NCBI GenBank assembly: GCA_028693275.1
Contig: JAQUVS010000005.1
Span: 2,656 to 50,018 of the forward strand
Direction: 5' to 3'
From: Bacilli bacterium
Lineage (GTDB): Bacteria > Bacillota_I > Bacilli_A > RF39 > UBA660
Length of the DNA: 47,363 nucleotides
Shown: piece by piece, positions 1 to 8,669 of the stretch
Layout: each line of letters opens with the position of its first letter
Numbering within the stretch: position 1 is the stretch's first letter
Program-made: the position numbers and the translations under genes
Notes under the pieces: generated by a model
Databases searched by the model: none
Told to the model about the DNA's origin: nothing
Seen by the model: only the letters and a program-made list of their open reading frames with translations

Positions 1-282
1 ACTGGTGGATTATTAACTATTTATACAAATAGTTTAATAAATCAAGGTAGTATAGTTTCAAATGGTTCCAAAGGTGGAAACGGAGGTTACTGGAGATATT
101 CTTCAGTAACTGGAGTAAATGGTGGCTCTTCAGGTGGAGGAAGTATAAATATATTCTACAAAAATACATTCACAAGAGGTACTATTACAGCTAATGGAGG
201 TTCTTCTCCGAATGGAGGAGCTGGTGGAGCTGGTTCTATAACAACCGGATCAATATCAACAGGAACTTTTATAAGTGATTAA
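1..282 (+). CDS. C-terminal fragment of a glycine/serine-rich repetitive (probable surface) protein, truncated by window start
   Basis: Frame 1 open from base 1 to TAA at 280-282; GGNGGYW, GGSSGGGS, GGSSPNGGAGGAGS motifs. Confidence 0.7.
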   Translation, partial: TGGLLTIYTNSLINQGSIVSNGSKGGNGGYWRYSSVTGVNGGSSGGGSINIFYKNTFTRGTITANGGSSPNGGAGGAGSITTGSISTGTFISD

Positions 283-286
283 TATA

Positions 287-318
287 AAATAAACAGATAA
301 TTCTGTTTATTTTTTTTT
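287..318 (+). terminator. Intrinsic terminator after the glycine-rich protein
   Basis: AAATAAACAGA-TAAT-TCTGTTTATTT followed by T-run. Confidence 0.8.
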
Positions 319-328
319 GTAAAAAAGA

Positions 329-357
329 TTGACATAAAAATATTAAGATATTATAAT
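329..357 (+). promoter_or_regulatory. Sigma-A-type promoter for the arsR-like operon
   Basis: TTGACA (329-334), 17-nt spacer, TATAAT (352-357). Confidence 0.85.
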
Positions 358-385
358 ATAGTTATATTTAGAAAGGAGAGATAAA

Positions 386-685
386 ATGAATAATGAAATA
401 AAAAGAATGGCTGAAATATCTAAAATATTATCAAACGAGGTAAGAATGTGCATCCTAATTAATTTAGCAATGAATGAAGAAGTAAAGGTTGGAGATTTAC
501 AACATTGTGCAAAATGCTCTCAATCACTTATTTCTCAACAATTATCTAAGCTTAAAGACTTAAAAATAATTGAATCTAGAAAAACGGGTTTAGAAGTTTA
601 TTATAAATTAATCGATAAAAGTATTAAAAACGTTATTACCAAATTAAACTTAATTGAAATAGCTATAAATTCAAAGGGGGAATAA
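386..685 (+). CDS. ArsR-family HTH transcriptional regulator
   Basis: 99 aa winged-helix pattern (LSNEVRMCILINL...CSQSLISQQLSKLKDLKIIESRKTGLEVYYKL); RBS GAAAGGAGAG. Confidence 0.85.
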   Translation: MNNEIKRMAEISKILSNEVRMCILINLAMNEEVKVGDLQHCAKCSQSLISQQLSKLKDLKIIESRKTGLEVYYKLIDKSIKNVITKLNLIEIAINSKGE

Positions 686-687
686 TT

Positions 688-960
688 ATTAAAGAAAAAA
701 TAAAAATTCTTGAATTTTACGCAACATGGTGCAAATTTTGTAAATTACTTAATGATAGTTTAGAAGATTATCAAATACCAAGCAATTATGAATTAGAAAA
801 AATAGACGTAGATAAAAATCCAGAACTAACTAATGACTATGAAATAGAATATTACCCAACAATAGTTTTTATCAAAAAAAATAAAGAAATTTATAGAATT
901 GTCGGTAAAATTGTAAGACAAGATTTAATAGAAGCAATTAAAAATTTAGAGGAGAAATAA
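688..960 (+). CDS. Thioredoxin-family protein with probable ATT start (absent from ORF track)
   Basis: Open frame 688-960 encodes ...ILEFYATWCKFCKLLNDSLEDYQIPSNYELEKIDVDKNPELTNDYEIEYYPTIVFIKKNKEIYRIVGK...; WCxxC and cis-Pro YPT; SD AAAGGGGG upstream, no ATG/GTG/TTG in a suitable place. Confidence 0.8.
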   Translation: MKEKIKILEFYATWCKFCKLLNDSLEDYQIPSNYELEKIDVDKNPELTNDYEIEYYPTIVFIKKNKEIYRIVGKIVRQDLIEAIKNLEEK

Positions 961-961
961 T

Positions 962-1435
962 ATGAGTTTATACAAAGTAGTTGTTGAAAATATGGATGGA
1001 ACAAAAAATAATTTAGAAGAGTATAAAAATAAAGTGTTACTTGTAGTTAATACGGCTACAGGTTGTGGCTTTACACCCCAATACGTTGGATTACAAAATC
1101 TTTATGAAAAATACAAAGATAAAGGTTTAGAGATATTAGATTTTCCTTGTAATCAATTTGCTAATCAAGCTAAAGAGAGTAACAATGAAATACACGACTT
1201 TTGTGTAGGAAGATTTGGTATTAAATTTAAACAATTTGCTAAAGTAGATGTAAATGGAAAAGATTCTTCTGAAATATATAAATATCTTAAAAAGAATAGT
1301 AAAGGTTTGTTAGGTAAAAGTATTAAATGGAACTTTACTAAATTTTTAATAGATAGAGATGGAAACATAGTAAAAAGATTTTCTCCAATGGTTGAACCAG
1401 AAGATATCGAAAAGGATATAATAAAACTACTATGA
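962..1435 (+). CDS. Glutathione peroxidase family thiol peroxidase (Cys type)
   Basis: VNTATGCGFTPQY, LDFPCNQF, KWNFTKFLIDRDG motifs. Confidence 0.93.
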   Translation: MSLYKVVVENMDGTKNNLEEYKNKVLLVVNTATGCGFTPQYVGLQNLYEKYKDKGLEILDFPCNQFANQAKESNNEIHDFCVGRFGIKFKQFAKVDVNGKDSSEIYKYLKKNSKGLLGKSIKWNFTKFLIDRDGNIVKRFSPMVEPEDIEKDIIKLL

Positions 1436-2313
1436 TAAATAGAATAGGTTATGCCTGTCTTACTGTTGGTATAAAAGATAACTATAAAACAATAAGAAAA
1501 GATAATATAACAGAAGAAAAATTATATAATATAATAGAACATAATTTAAATTTGCTTGAAAAACAAATAAATTACAATAATGAACATAATATAAGAATGT
1601 TTAGGATTTCTTCTGATATAATTCCTTTTGGTTCAAGTAATTTGAATAAATTGGAATGGGATAAACTATTTGAAGACAAATTAACCGAAATAGGTGAAAA
1701 AATAAAACAGTATAATATCAGAGTTTCAATGCATCCTGGTCAATATACTGTTTTAAATTCCCCAAATAAGTTAGTCTTAGAAAATAGTATTAAAGATTTA
1801 GAATATCATACTAAATTTTTAATGTCTTTAAACACTAATTCCTCTTCAAAAATAATCCTTCATATTGGTGGAGTTTATAAGGACAAAGAAGAATCAAAAA
1901 AAAGATTTATAGAAAGTTATAACAGGTTAAATCAAAATATAAAAGATAGATTAGTAATAGAAAATGATGATAAATCATATAATATAAAAGATGTATTAGA
2001 AATATCACAAAAAGCAAATATTCCAGTAGTATATGATAATTTGCATAATAAAATAAATAATTCTGATAATAATTCTGACTACTATTGGATAAAAAAAGTA
2101 AAAGAAACATGGAAAGATAAAGATGGTGTTCAAAAAATACATTACTCACAGCAAGCTATAGATAAAAGAAAAGGATCTCATTCAGAAACAATAGATTTAA
2201 CAATATTTAATGAGTTTAAAGCCAATTTAAAAAATATAAAAGTAGATATTATGTTAGAAGTAAAAGATAAAGATATATCTGCAATAAAATGTATCTTAAA
2301 TAAAGGAGAATAA
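1432..2313 (+). CDS. uvsE: UV damage endonuclease UvsE (UVDE)
   Basis: RIGYACLT start, FRISSDIIPFGSS, MHPGQYTVLNSP, LVIENDDK, VVYDNLHN motifs; ATGA overlap with previous gene. Confidence 0.92.
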   Translation: MINRIGYACLTVGIKDNYKTIRKDNITEEKLYNIIEHNLNLLEKQINYNNEHNIRMFRISSDIIPFGSSNLNKLEWDKLFEDKLTEIGEKIKQYNIRVSMHPGQYTVLNSPNKLVLENSIKDLEYHTKFLMSLNTNSSSKIILHIGGVYKDKEESKKRFIESYNRLNQNIKDRLVIENDDKSYNIKDVLEISQKANIPVVYDNLHNKINNSDNNSDYYWIKKVKETWKDKDGVQKIHYSQQAIDKRKGSHSETIDLTIFNEFKANLKNIKVDIMLEVKDKDISAIKCILNKGE

Positions 2314-2314
2314 T

Positions 2315-2944
2315 ATGGAAAAGATAGATGATAAAATAATAGAATTACTTAATGAGGGTAATCTAGAAGACTTACTTATTTATATTTCGAAAAATATTAA
2401 AAATGGAAATATATCCATAATAGAACTATATGAAAATATACTAATTCCTACATTAAGAAAAAAAGAATGTAATCTAAATGATAAAAATATTTGTGTATGG
2501 AAAGAACACTTAAAAATATCTATGATAAGAACTATAATAGAAAACCAATATCAAATAGTAACAAAAAATATAGAAAAAAACATATCAAAAAAGGCAGTTG
2601 TTCTATGTCCTCCTGAAGAATATTATGATATTGAAGCAAGAATTCATACTGACTATTTAAGATTATTTGGTTATGAAACATATTTCATAGGGGCAAATAC
2701 TCCATATAAAGATTTTTATAATGCAATAGATTATATTAAACCAGAAATAATATTAATAGAAGTAGAAAATTACTACAATATAATAGCTACTCATAAAATA
2801 ATAGAAAACTTAAGAAAGAAAACTGATAGCGAAACTAAAATATATGTATCTGGAGCTGCATTTACTAATGAACAAGAACTTTATAAGGAAATACATGCAG
2901 ATGGATACTTAGATTCATATAAAAAGATAAAGGAAGTGGTTTAA
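2315..2944 (+). CDS. B12-binding-domain-like protein (CarH/cobalamin-sensor fold) lacking the usual axial His
   Basis: Helical region with KEHLKISMIRTI followed by CPPEEYYDIEARIHTDYLRLFGYETYFIGANTPYKDF and C-terminal SGAAF/ADGYLDS. Confidence 0.7.
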   Translation: MEKIDDKIIELLNEGNLEDLLIYISKNIKNGNISIIELYENILIPTLRKKECNLNDKNICVWKEHLKISMIRTIIENQYQIVTKNIEKNISKKAVVLCPPEEYYDIEARIHTDYLRLFGYETYFIGANTPYKDFYNAIDYIKPEIILIEVENYYNIIATHKIIENLRKKTDSETKIYVSGAAFTNEQELYKEIHADGYLDSYKKIKEVV

Positions 2945-4060
2945 ATGAAATTAGGATTTCAATTAGCTAAATCATTTCTATCATCAGGAAAATCACAAAC
3001 TATATTTATCATAATAGGTATAGCTGTAGGTATAGCTGTCCAAGTCTTTATTGGAACATTAATAATGAGTCTTCAAAAATCTCTTGTAGATAAGACAATA
3101 GGAAACTCTCCACAAATAGTAATATATAACAAAGATGGTATTAATTATAATGAAATAATTAAAGAAATTAATACAGAAGAAATAGAATATATATCTCCCG
3201 TATTAAATAATAATATAGCCATAAAATTAAAAGATGAAGTCCTTCCCGTTTTCTTAAAAGAAACAGATATTAAAAAAGCAAATAACATCTACAATATAAG
3301 TAACCGTAAATTTATTGGAAAATTACCAGTAAAAGAAAATGAAATAATTTTAGGTACTTCGTTTAATACTAAGATAAAAGAAAATGAAATAATAACTTTA
3401 ATAAATAAAAATAATGAAAAAAAATATAAAGTAGTAGGATTCTTTGATTTAGGTGTATCAAGTATAAATGAAACATTTGCTTTTAGTATTAGTAACGAAA
3501 ATCTAAAAATAAATGAGTTAGAAATTACAGTTATAGAAGATAAATTATTTGAAGTTGATAAAATAAAAGAACAAATGCAAGAAAAATTAGGAAAAGATTA
3601 TGAAATAACCACTTGGAAAGAAAAAAATGAAAGCCTACTTAGTGGATTACAAGGACAATCAATTTCTAGTATTATGATTCAAGTATTTGTTGTTGTTTCA
3701 GTTGTTTTAGCCATTGCTAGTGTCTTAACTATTATGGTAATTCAAAAGTCAAAACAAATTGGTATTTTAAAAGCAATGGGATTAAATAGAAAAACTTCTA
3801 TGTATACATTCTTATTTCAAGGATTAATACTTGGTGTAATAGGGGGAATATTAGGAATAATATTTGGTTACTTATTACTAAAAATGTTTACTACTTTTGC
3901 AGTAAACGATGACTTAACTCCAGTAGTACCAATATATATAAACAATACTTTTATGATTATATCTTTATTAATATCTATAGTAGCAGCAAGTGTATCATCA
4001 ATAATACCTGCTATTAAATCATCAAAATTAAATCCAATAGATATAATTAGAAATAATTAA
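2945..4060 (+). CDS. ABC transporter permease, FtsX/LolE-like
   Basis: N-terminal TM, periplasmic-type domain, C-terminal FtsX TMs (VLTIMVIQKSKQIGILKAMGLNRKTS...IIPAIKSSKLNPIDIIR). Confidence 0.88.
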   Translation: MKLGFQLAKSFLSSGKSQTIFIIIGIAVGIAVQVFIGTLIMSLQKSLVDKTIGNSPQIVIYNKDGINYNEIIKEINTEEIEYISPVLNNNIAIKLKDEVLPVFLKETDIKKANNIYNISNRKFIGKLPVKENEIILGTSFNTKIKENEIITLINKNNEKKYKVVGFFDLGVSSINETFAFSISNENLKINELEITVIEDKLFEVDKIKEQMQEKLGKDYEITTWKEKNESLLSGLQGQSISSIMIQVFVVVSVVLAIASVLTIMVIQKSKQIGILKAMGLNRKTSMYTFLFQGLILGVIGGILGIIFGYLLLKMFTTFAVNDDLTPVVPIYINNTFMIISLLISIVAASVSSIIPAIKSSKLNPIDIIRNN

Positions 4061-4070
4061 GGAGGACAAT

Positions 4071-4751
4071 ATGAGTGTAATAAAATTAAAAGGTATTGAA
4101 AAAAATTATGAAAAAAATATAAAAGTATTAAAAAATATAAATTTAACTTTTGAACAAGGAACATTTAATTCTATTATTGGTCAATCTGGTTCAGGCAAGA
4201 GTACATTATTAAATATAATTGGTACTTTAGATAAACCTACAAAAGGTAGCTTATATTTTGATGATAAACTAGTTGATTATAATGATATTAAGTCACTTGA
4301 AAAAATAAGAAATGAAAAAATAGGATTCGTTTTTCAATTTCATTATTTATTACCAGAATTTTCAGTTTTAGATAATGTTTTATTACCAGTTAAAATTAAA
4401 GAAAATAAGGTAACAAAAGAAAAAAGAGAAGAAACTATTAAATTATTAAATCTAGTAGGTGTAAAAGAAAAACTAGATAAGAAACCTAATCAATTATCTG
4501 GTGGGCAAATGCAAAGAGTTGCAATAGCAAGAGCCTTAATAAATCATCCTAAAGTAATACTAGCAGATGAGCCAACAGGTAACCTAGACTCAGATACCAC
4601 CGAAAAGATTTATGAATTAATGAGAAATATTTGTTATGAGTTAAAAACGACTTTTATAATTATAACTCACGATAAAAAAATAGCTGAAAAAGCAGACCGT
4701 ATAGTAGAAATAAAAGATGGAAAAATAGAATTAGATATAGATAATAAGTAA
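4071..4751 (+). CDS. ABC transporter ATP-binding protein, LolD/MacB-type
   Basis: Walker A GQSGSGKST, LSGGQMQRVAIARAL, Walker B VILADEPTGNLD. Confidence 0.95.
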   Translation: MSVIKLKGIEKNYEKNIKVLKNINLTFEQGTFNSIIGQSGSGKSTLLNIIGTLDKPTKGSLYFDDKLVDYNDIKSLEKIRNEKIGFVFQFHYLLPEFSVLDNVLLPVKIKENKVTKEKREETIKLLNLVGVKEKLDKKPNQLSGGQMQRVAIARALINHPKVILADEPTGNLDSDTTEKIYELMRNICYELKTTFIIITHDKKIAEKADRIVEIKDGKIELDIDNK

Positions 4752-4847
4752 AAAAATGTAAATATTATTACAAATTAATCTTCTTAATTGCAATTTCTCC
4801 ATATTAATTATAATATTAAAGTATATATACTAGAATGGAGGTATTAT

Positions 4848-5951
4848 ATGTTTAATGTTATAATGGAAAACGAAGAAAAAGCTTTTCTTATAAAGACAAT
4901 TAACGAACATATTGAAGGTCCATATAAACCAAGTGTAGAAGATATTATTAGACTTGAAGGAATACAAAATAGAATTATTAATATGGTTAATAGTTATCCT
5001 GAAAAAGTTAGTAAATTAAAAGGAAAAGAATTAGATCAATTTCAAATTGAACATTTTTTTAAATTATATAGTGAACAATACGAATGTGAAAAACTAAAAG
5101 AAAGAGTTTTATATAAGTCTAATCACTGTGAAAGACTTAAAATCGTCAAAAAAATGATAGGTGTAGACTGGACAAATAAAGAGGAATACCAAGGTGTTTT
5201 AAATGAGTTTATATTATCTTTAAAAAAAGAAATAAAATCAGAAATTGATATTAGTCTAGCCATAGCAAAAGTAGCACCACACTTAGATAAAAGTCTAAAT
5301 GAATATGTAGAATTACTATATAACGAAATGTTAAGTCAAAAAGTTTCTTTTGAATTAAAACCTCAGATGGATAAATTGAAAAGTGATTTTTCAGAAAAGT
5401 TATTAGAAATACAAGAAGAGCAAAAACAAATAGATACAAATAAACCTAATTATGAGGAATTACTAGAAGCTATAAATACAAAAAAAAGAATGTTAAAATC
5501 TACTTTTGAGAATACTAACAATAAGATAAATAAAGAATTTTTCCAAAGACTACAAGATTTAACAAAAGAAAAAGTAGTAGTAGATTCATATGATAAAAGA
5601 GAAGAAAAACTAGAAGAAATAAAAAGAATGTGTGATAAATTAATCATTGAAGAAAAAGATAATACAGATTCTTTAAAAAAAGTTGAATCAAAAAGAAATA
5701 CTTTAGAAAAAGTATCTAAATATAGTAAAATGTATACAACTGGTGAATTATTAAGACTAAAAGAAAGAAAATTTAGTTTAGAAAATATTAAAAAACATTT
5801 TGAAATTAATATAGAAAAAGAAGAAAATTTTCCAGGTATTCATTTTGTTAATATAGAAGATTTAATAGTTGATGATCCTTTTATTATTATAGATAAACTA
5901 ATGAATAAACAAAATAATTTAGTTACAGAACAAGAAAGAAAAAGAGCATAA
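4848..5951 (+). CDS. Hypothetical coiled-coil protein (start 4848 preferred over 4788)
   Basis: GGAGG at 4837-4841 before ATG 4848; lysine/glutamate-rich helical sequence. Confidence 0.75.
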   Translation: MFNVIMENEEKAFLIKTINEHIEGPYKPSVEDIIRLEGIQNRIINMVNSYPEKVSKLKGKELDQFQIEHFFKLYSEQYECEKLKERVLYKSNHCERLKIVKKMIGVDWTNKEEYQGVLNEFILSLKKEIKSEIDISLAIAKVAPHLDKSLNEYVELLYNEMLSQKVSFELKPQMDKLKSDFSEKLLEIQEEQKQIDTNKPNYEELLEAINTKKRMLKSTFENTNNKINKEFFQRLQDLTKEKVVVDSYDKREEKLEEIKRMCDKLIIEEKDNTDSLKKVESKRNTLEKVSKYSKMYTTGELLRLKERKFSLENIKKHFEINIEKEENFPGIHFVNIEDLIVDDPFIIIDKLMNKQNNLVTEQERKRA

Positions 5952-5958
5952 AAATTAA

Positions 5959-5998
5959 AAATAATGTAATATAGTTAATTATATACATTATTTTTTTT
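5959..5998 (+). terminator. Intrinsic terminator
   Basis: AATAATGTA...TACATTATT followed by T-run. Confidence 0.7.
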
Positions 5999-6034
5999 AT
6001 TAACCATGATATAATTTACTTAGGAGATGGTCTT

Positions 6035-7270
6035 ATGATTAATAAAAAAAAGTTAAAGGATATTTTAAATAAAAATAAATTTATTTTTTCCTTATTTTTT
6101 GTATCTCTTTTACTAAGAATAATAGTAGTTATTTTTATTAAAACAGATATTATTTCGGACTTTAAAACTATGTATGATGCCTCAGTAGAGTTATTAAATA
6201 AAACTTCTAACTATAAAAATTCTATTTATTTTCTAACATGGGGATATCAAATGGGACATGTTTTATATCAAACATTAATTCTCTCTTTAATTAATAGTCC
6301 ATTATTTTTAAAAATATTAAATGCTATTATAACTTCATTTGTTCCAGTAATGATATATTTAATTAGCAAAGATATAAGTGGTGAAAAAAGTGCAAAAATA
6401 GTTAGTATAGGTTACACAATATTTTTATTCCCATTATTATTAAATAATGTTTTAACAAATCAACACCTACCTTTACTTCTATCCCTTATTTTCGTTTACA
6501 TGATTCTAAAATTAGATTTTAATAAGAAAGTATTATTAAAAAGTATAGTTATAGGTCTATTACTAGGAATTAGTAATATTTTAAGACAGGAAGGTATTGT
6601 TTATATCACAGCATTAGTTATTTATGGATTCTATTTAATAATTAAAAAATACAATTTTAAAAAAGTTTTCTTATATTTTTTAGTTATAATAAGCACTTAT
6701 TTTATTGTATTTAATACAGCATCATTTTTAATAATTAAAAATAATCTAAGTGAAAATGGATTGAAAAATATGAATTCTACTTGGAAATTTGTAACAGGAT
6801 TTAATACAAATACAAATGGTATGTATAGTAGTGAAGATGCTAAAAGTTATTCTAGTTATACACAAACTTTAGAGGCTAAGAATGAATTAAAAAAAAGAAT
6901 TTCAAATTATAAATCTTTACCAGAGTTATTTCTAAAAAAAATAAAGATAACATGGATTAATTCGGATTTATCATGGTCTATAGGTTCAATTAATCCTAAC
7001 ATATATAATATATTTAATGGTATTAATCAATTTTATATTATTATTTTAGATATATTAGTATTATTTACTATATTTAATATAAAACTACTAAAAGAAAACA
7101 AAAATTATTTCTTTATATCACTAATTTTGTCTATTTTTTTCGGAGTATATTTATTGATAGAAGTAATGCCAAGATATGCCTATGGATTTCAACCATATAT
7201 GTTTATAATGTCGTCAGTAACAATAAGTTTATTCTTAGAAAAGATAGGAAAGAAGAAAATAGTGAAATAA
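6035..7270 (+). CDS. Multi-TM glycosyltransferase family 39-like membrane protein
   Basis: Many TM segments; GT39-like N-terminal layout (LLLRIIVVIF...SDFKTMYDASVELL) and ILRQEG. Confidence 0.65.
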   Translation: MINKKKLKDILNKNKFIFSLFFVSLLLRIIVVIFIKTDIISDFKTMYDASVELLNKTSNYKNSIYFLTWGYQMGHVLYQTLILSLINSPLFLKILNAIITSFVPVMIYLISKDISGEKSAKIVSIGYTIFLFPLLLNNVLTNQHLPLLLSLIFVYMILKLDFNKKVLLKSIVIGLLLGISNILRQEGIVYITALVIYGFYLIIKKYNFKKVFLYFLVIISTYFIVFNTASFLIIKNNLSENGLKNMNSTWKFVTGFNTNTNGMYSSEDAKSYSSYTQTLEAKNELKKRISNYKSLPELFLKKIKITWINSDLSWSIGSINPNIYNIFNGINQFYIIILDILVLFTIFNIKLLKENKNYFFISLILSIFFGVYLLIEVMPRYAYGFQPYMFIMSSVTISLFLEKIGKKKIVK

Positions 7271-7276
7271 TTTTAT

Positions 7277-7303
7277 AAAGGAAGGATAGCCTTTCTTTTT
7301 TTG
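7277..7303 (+). terminator. Intrinsic terminator
   Basis: AAAGGAAGG-ATAG-CCTTTCTTT plus T-run. Confidence 0.75.
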
Positions 7304-7343
7304 CTATTATATGGTATAATAAGCCCATAATTAAGGAGGATAT

Positions 7344-8570
7344 ATGCTTAAAAAGATATTAATGATAATATATTTTATTGTTATTTATCTTTACTGGGAC
7401 AATATCTACTTAGAAAGAACTTCAGAAATAAAAATATATTTAAATTCTTCTTCAGTTACTTCTATTGTATTAGGAGAACAATATGAAGAACAAAAAGCAA
7501 CAGCTGTTTACAGAGGAAAAAATGTCTCTAGTAAAATTAAAATAACAAATAATATTGATAATACTAAACCAGGGACTTACTATGTAAATTATAAAATAAA
7601 ATTAAATAATAAAGAAAATTCTATTAAAAGAAAAGTTATAGTAATGGATATAAATGCTCCAGAGATAAATCTAATTGGTGAAAAAGAAATTACCATATAT
7701 CTTAATGAAAATTATACAGAAAAAGGTTATACTGTAAAAGATAATTATGATAATGATTTAGATAAAAATGTTGTAATAAACAGTGATTTAAACATTAACA
7801 AAATAGGTGAATATACTATAATTTATTCTATTAGTGATTCTAGCAATAATAAGTCTTTTATAACTAGAAAAATAAAAGTAATAAACAAAAAAATAGTAGA
7901 AAAAGTAGCTGTTCTTAATTACCACTTTATATATGATTCAGATAAAGAAAGTTGTAATCAATCAATTTGTATAAGTAAAAATAATTTTAGAAAACATCTA
8001 GAATATTTGAAAAAAAATAATTATTATACATTAACAATTAAAGAGTTTAAAGAATGGATTTATAATGAAAAAACAATCCCTACAAAAAGTATTCTAATTA
8101 CCTTTGATGATGGTGCTTTGGGAACAGGAATTCATAATGGCAATTATTTAATACCTTTATTAGAAGAATATAAAATGAATGCCACATTATTTCTTGTAAC
8201 ATCATGGTGGGATAAAAATAATTATCAATCTAAATATCTTAATATAGAATCACATACAGATAATATGCACGAAACTAATTACTGTAGTAATGTTTCAAGA
8301 GGAAGTAAAACATTATGTCTATCTAAAGATGAATTAATAACTGACTTAAATAAATCAATAAATACACTTGGAAGTAATATAGCTTTTTGCTACCCATATT
8401 ACTTATATAACACTAATTTAGTTAACGCAGTAAAAGAGACTGGATTCAAATTAGCTTTTATAGGAGGTAATAAAAAAGCTACAAAGTATACAGATAAATA
8501 TAAAATACCTAGATTTATTATCTATAAAAATACAACTATATATGATCTAGGGGAAATTTTAAATAATTAA
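7344..8570 (+). CDS. Membrane-anchored polysaccharide deacetylase with Ig-like DUF5011 domain(s)
   Basis: DINAPEINLIGEKEITIYLNENYTEKGYTVKDNYDNDL (DUF5011-like) then VLNYHFI, LITFDDGALGTG, ESHTDNMH. Confidence 0.88.
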   Translation: MLKKILMIIYFIVIYLYWDNIYLERTSEIKIYLNSSSVTSIVLGEQYEEQKATAVYRGKNVSSKIKITNNIDNTKPGTYYVNYKIKLNNKENSIKRKVIVMDINAPEINLIGEKEITIYLNENYTEKGYTVKDNYDNDLDKNVVINSDLNINKIGEYTIIYSISDSSNNKSFITRKIKVINKKIVEKVAVLNYHFIYDSDKESCNQSICISKNNFRKHLEYLKKNNYYTLTIKEFKEWIYNEKTIPTKSILITFDDGALGTGIHNGNYLIPLLEEYKMNATLFLVTSWWDKNNYQSKYLNIESHTDNMHETNYCSNVSRGSKTLCLSKDELITDLNKSINTLGSNIAFCYPYYLYNTNLVNAVKETGFKLAFIGGNKKATKYTDKYKIPRFIIYKNTTIYDLGEILNN

Positions 8571-8669
8571 ACACTAAAACTTAAAAAGTACTTTCTTATT
8601 AATAAAAAAGTGGTATAATTTAAGAGAGCCTACAAGTTCTCTTGAAAGAAAGTTGAGGTGTTTTTTTAT

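Noticed and set aside
962-1435. Possible selenocysteine in the glutathione peroxidase
   Set aside because: Active-site codon is TGT/TGC (Cys); no in-frame TGA or SECIS needed
1907-2149. 80-aa Leu/Tyr-rich minus-strand ORF
   Set aside because: Antisense of uvsE; composition typical of reversed AT-rich coding sequence
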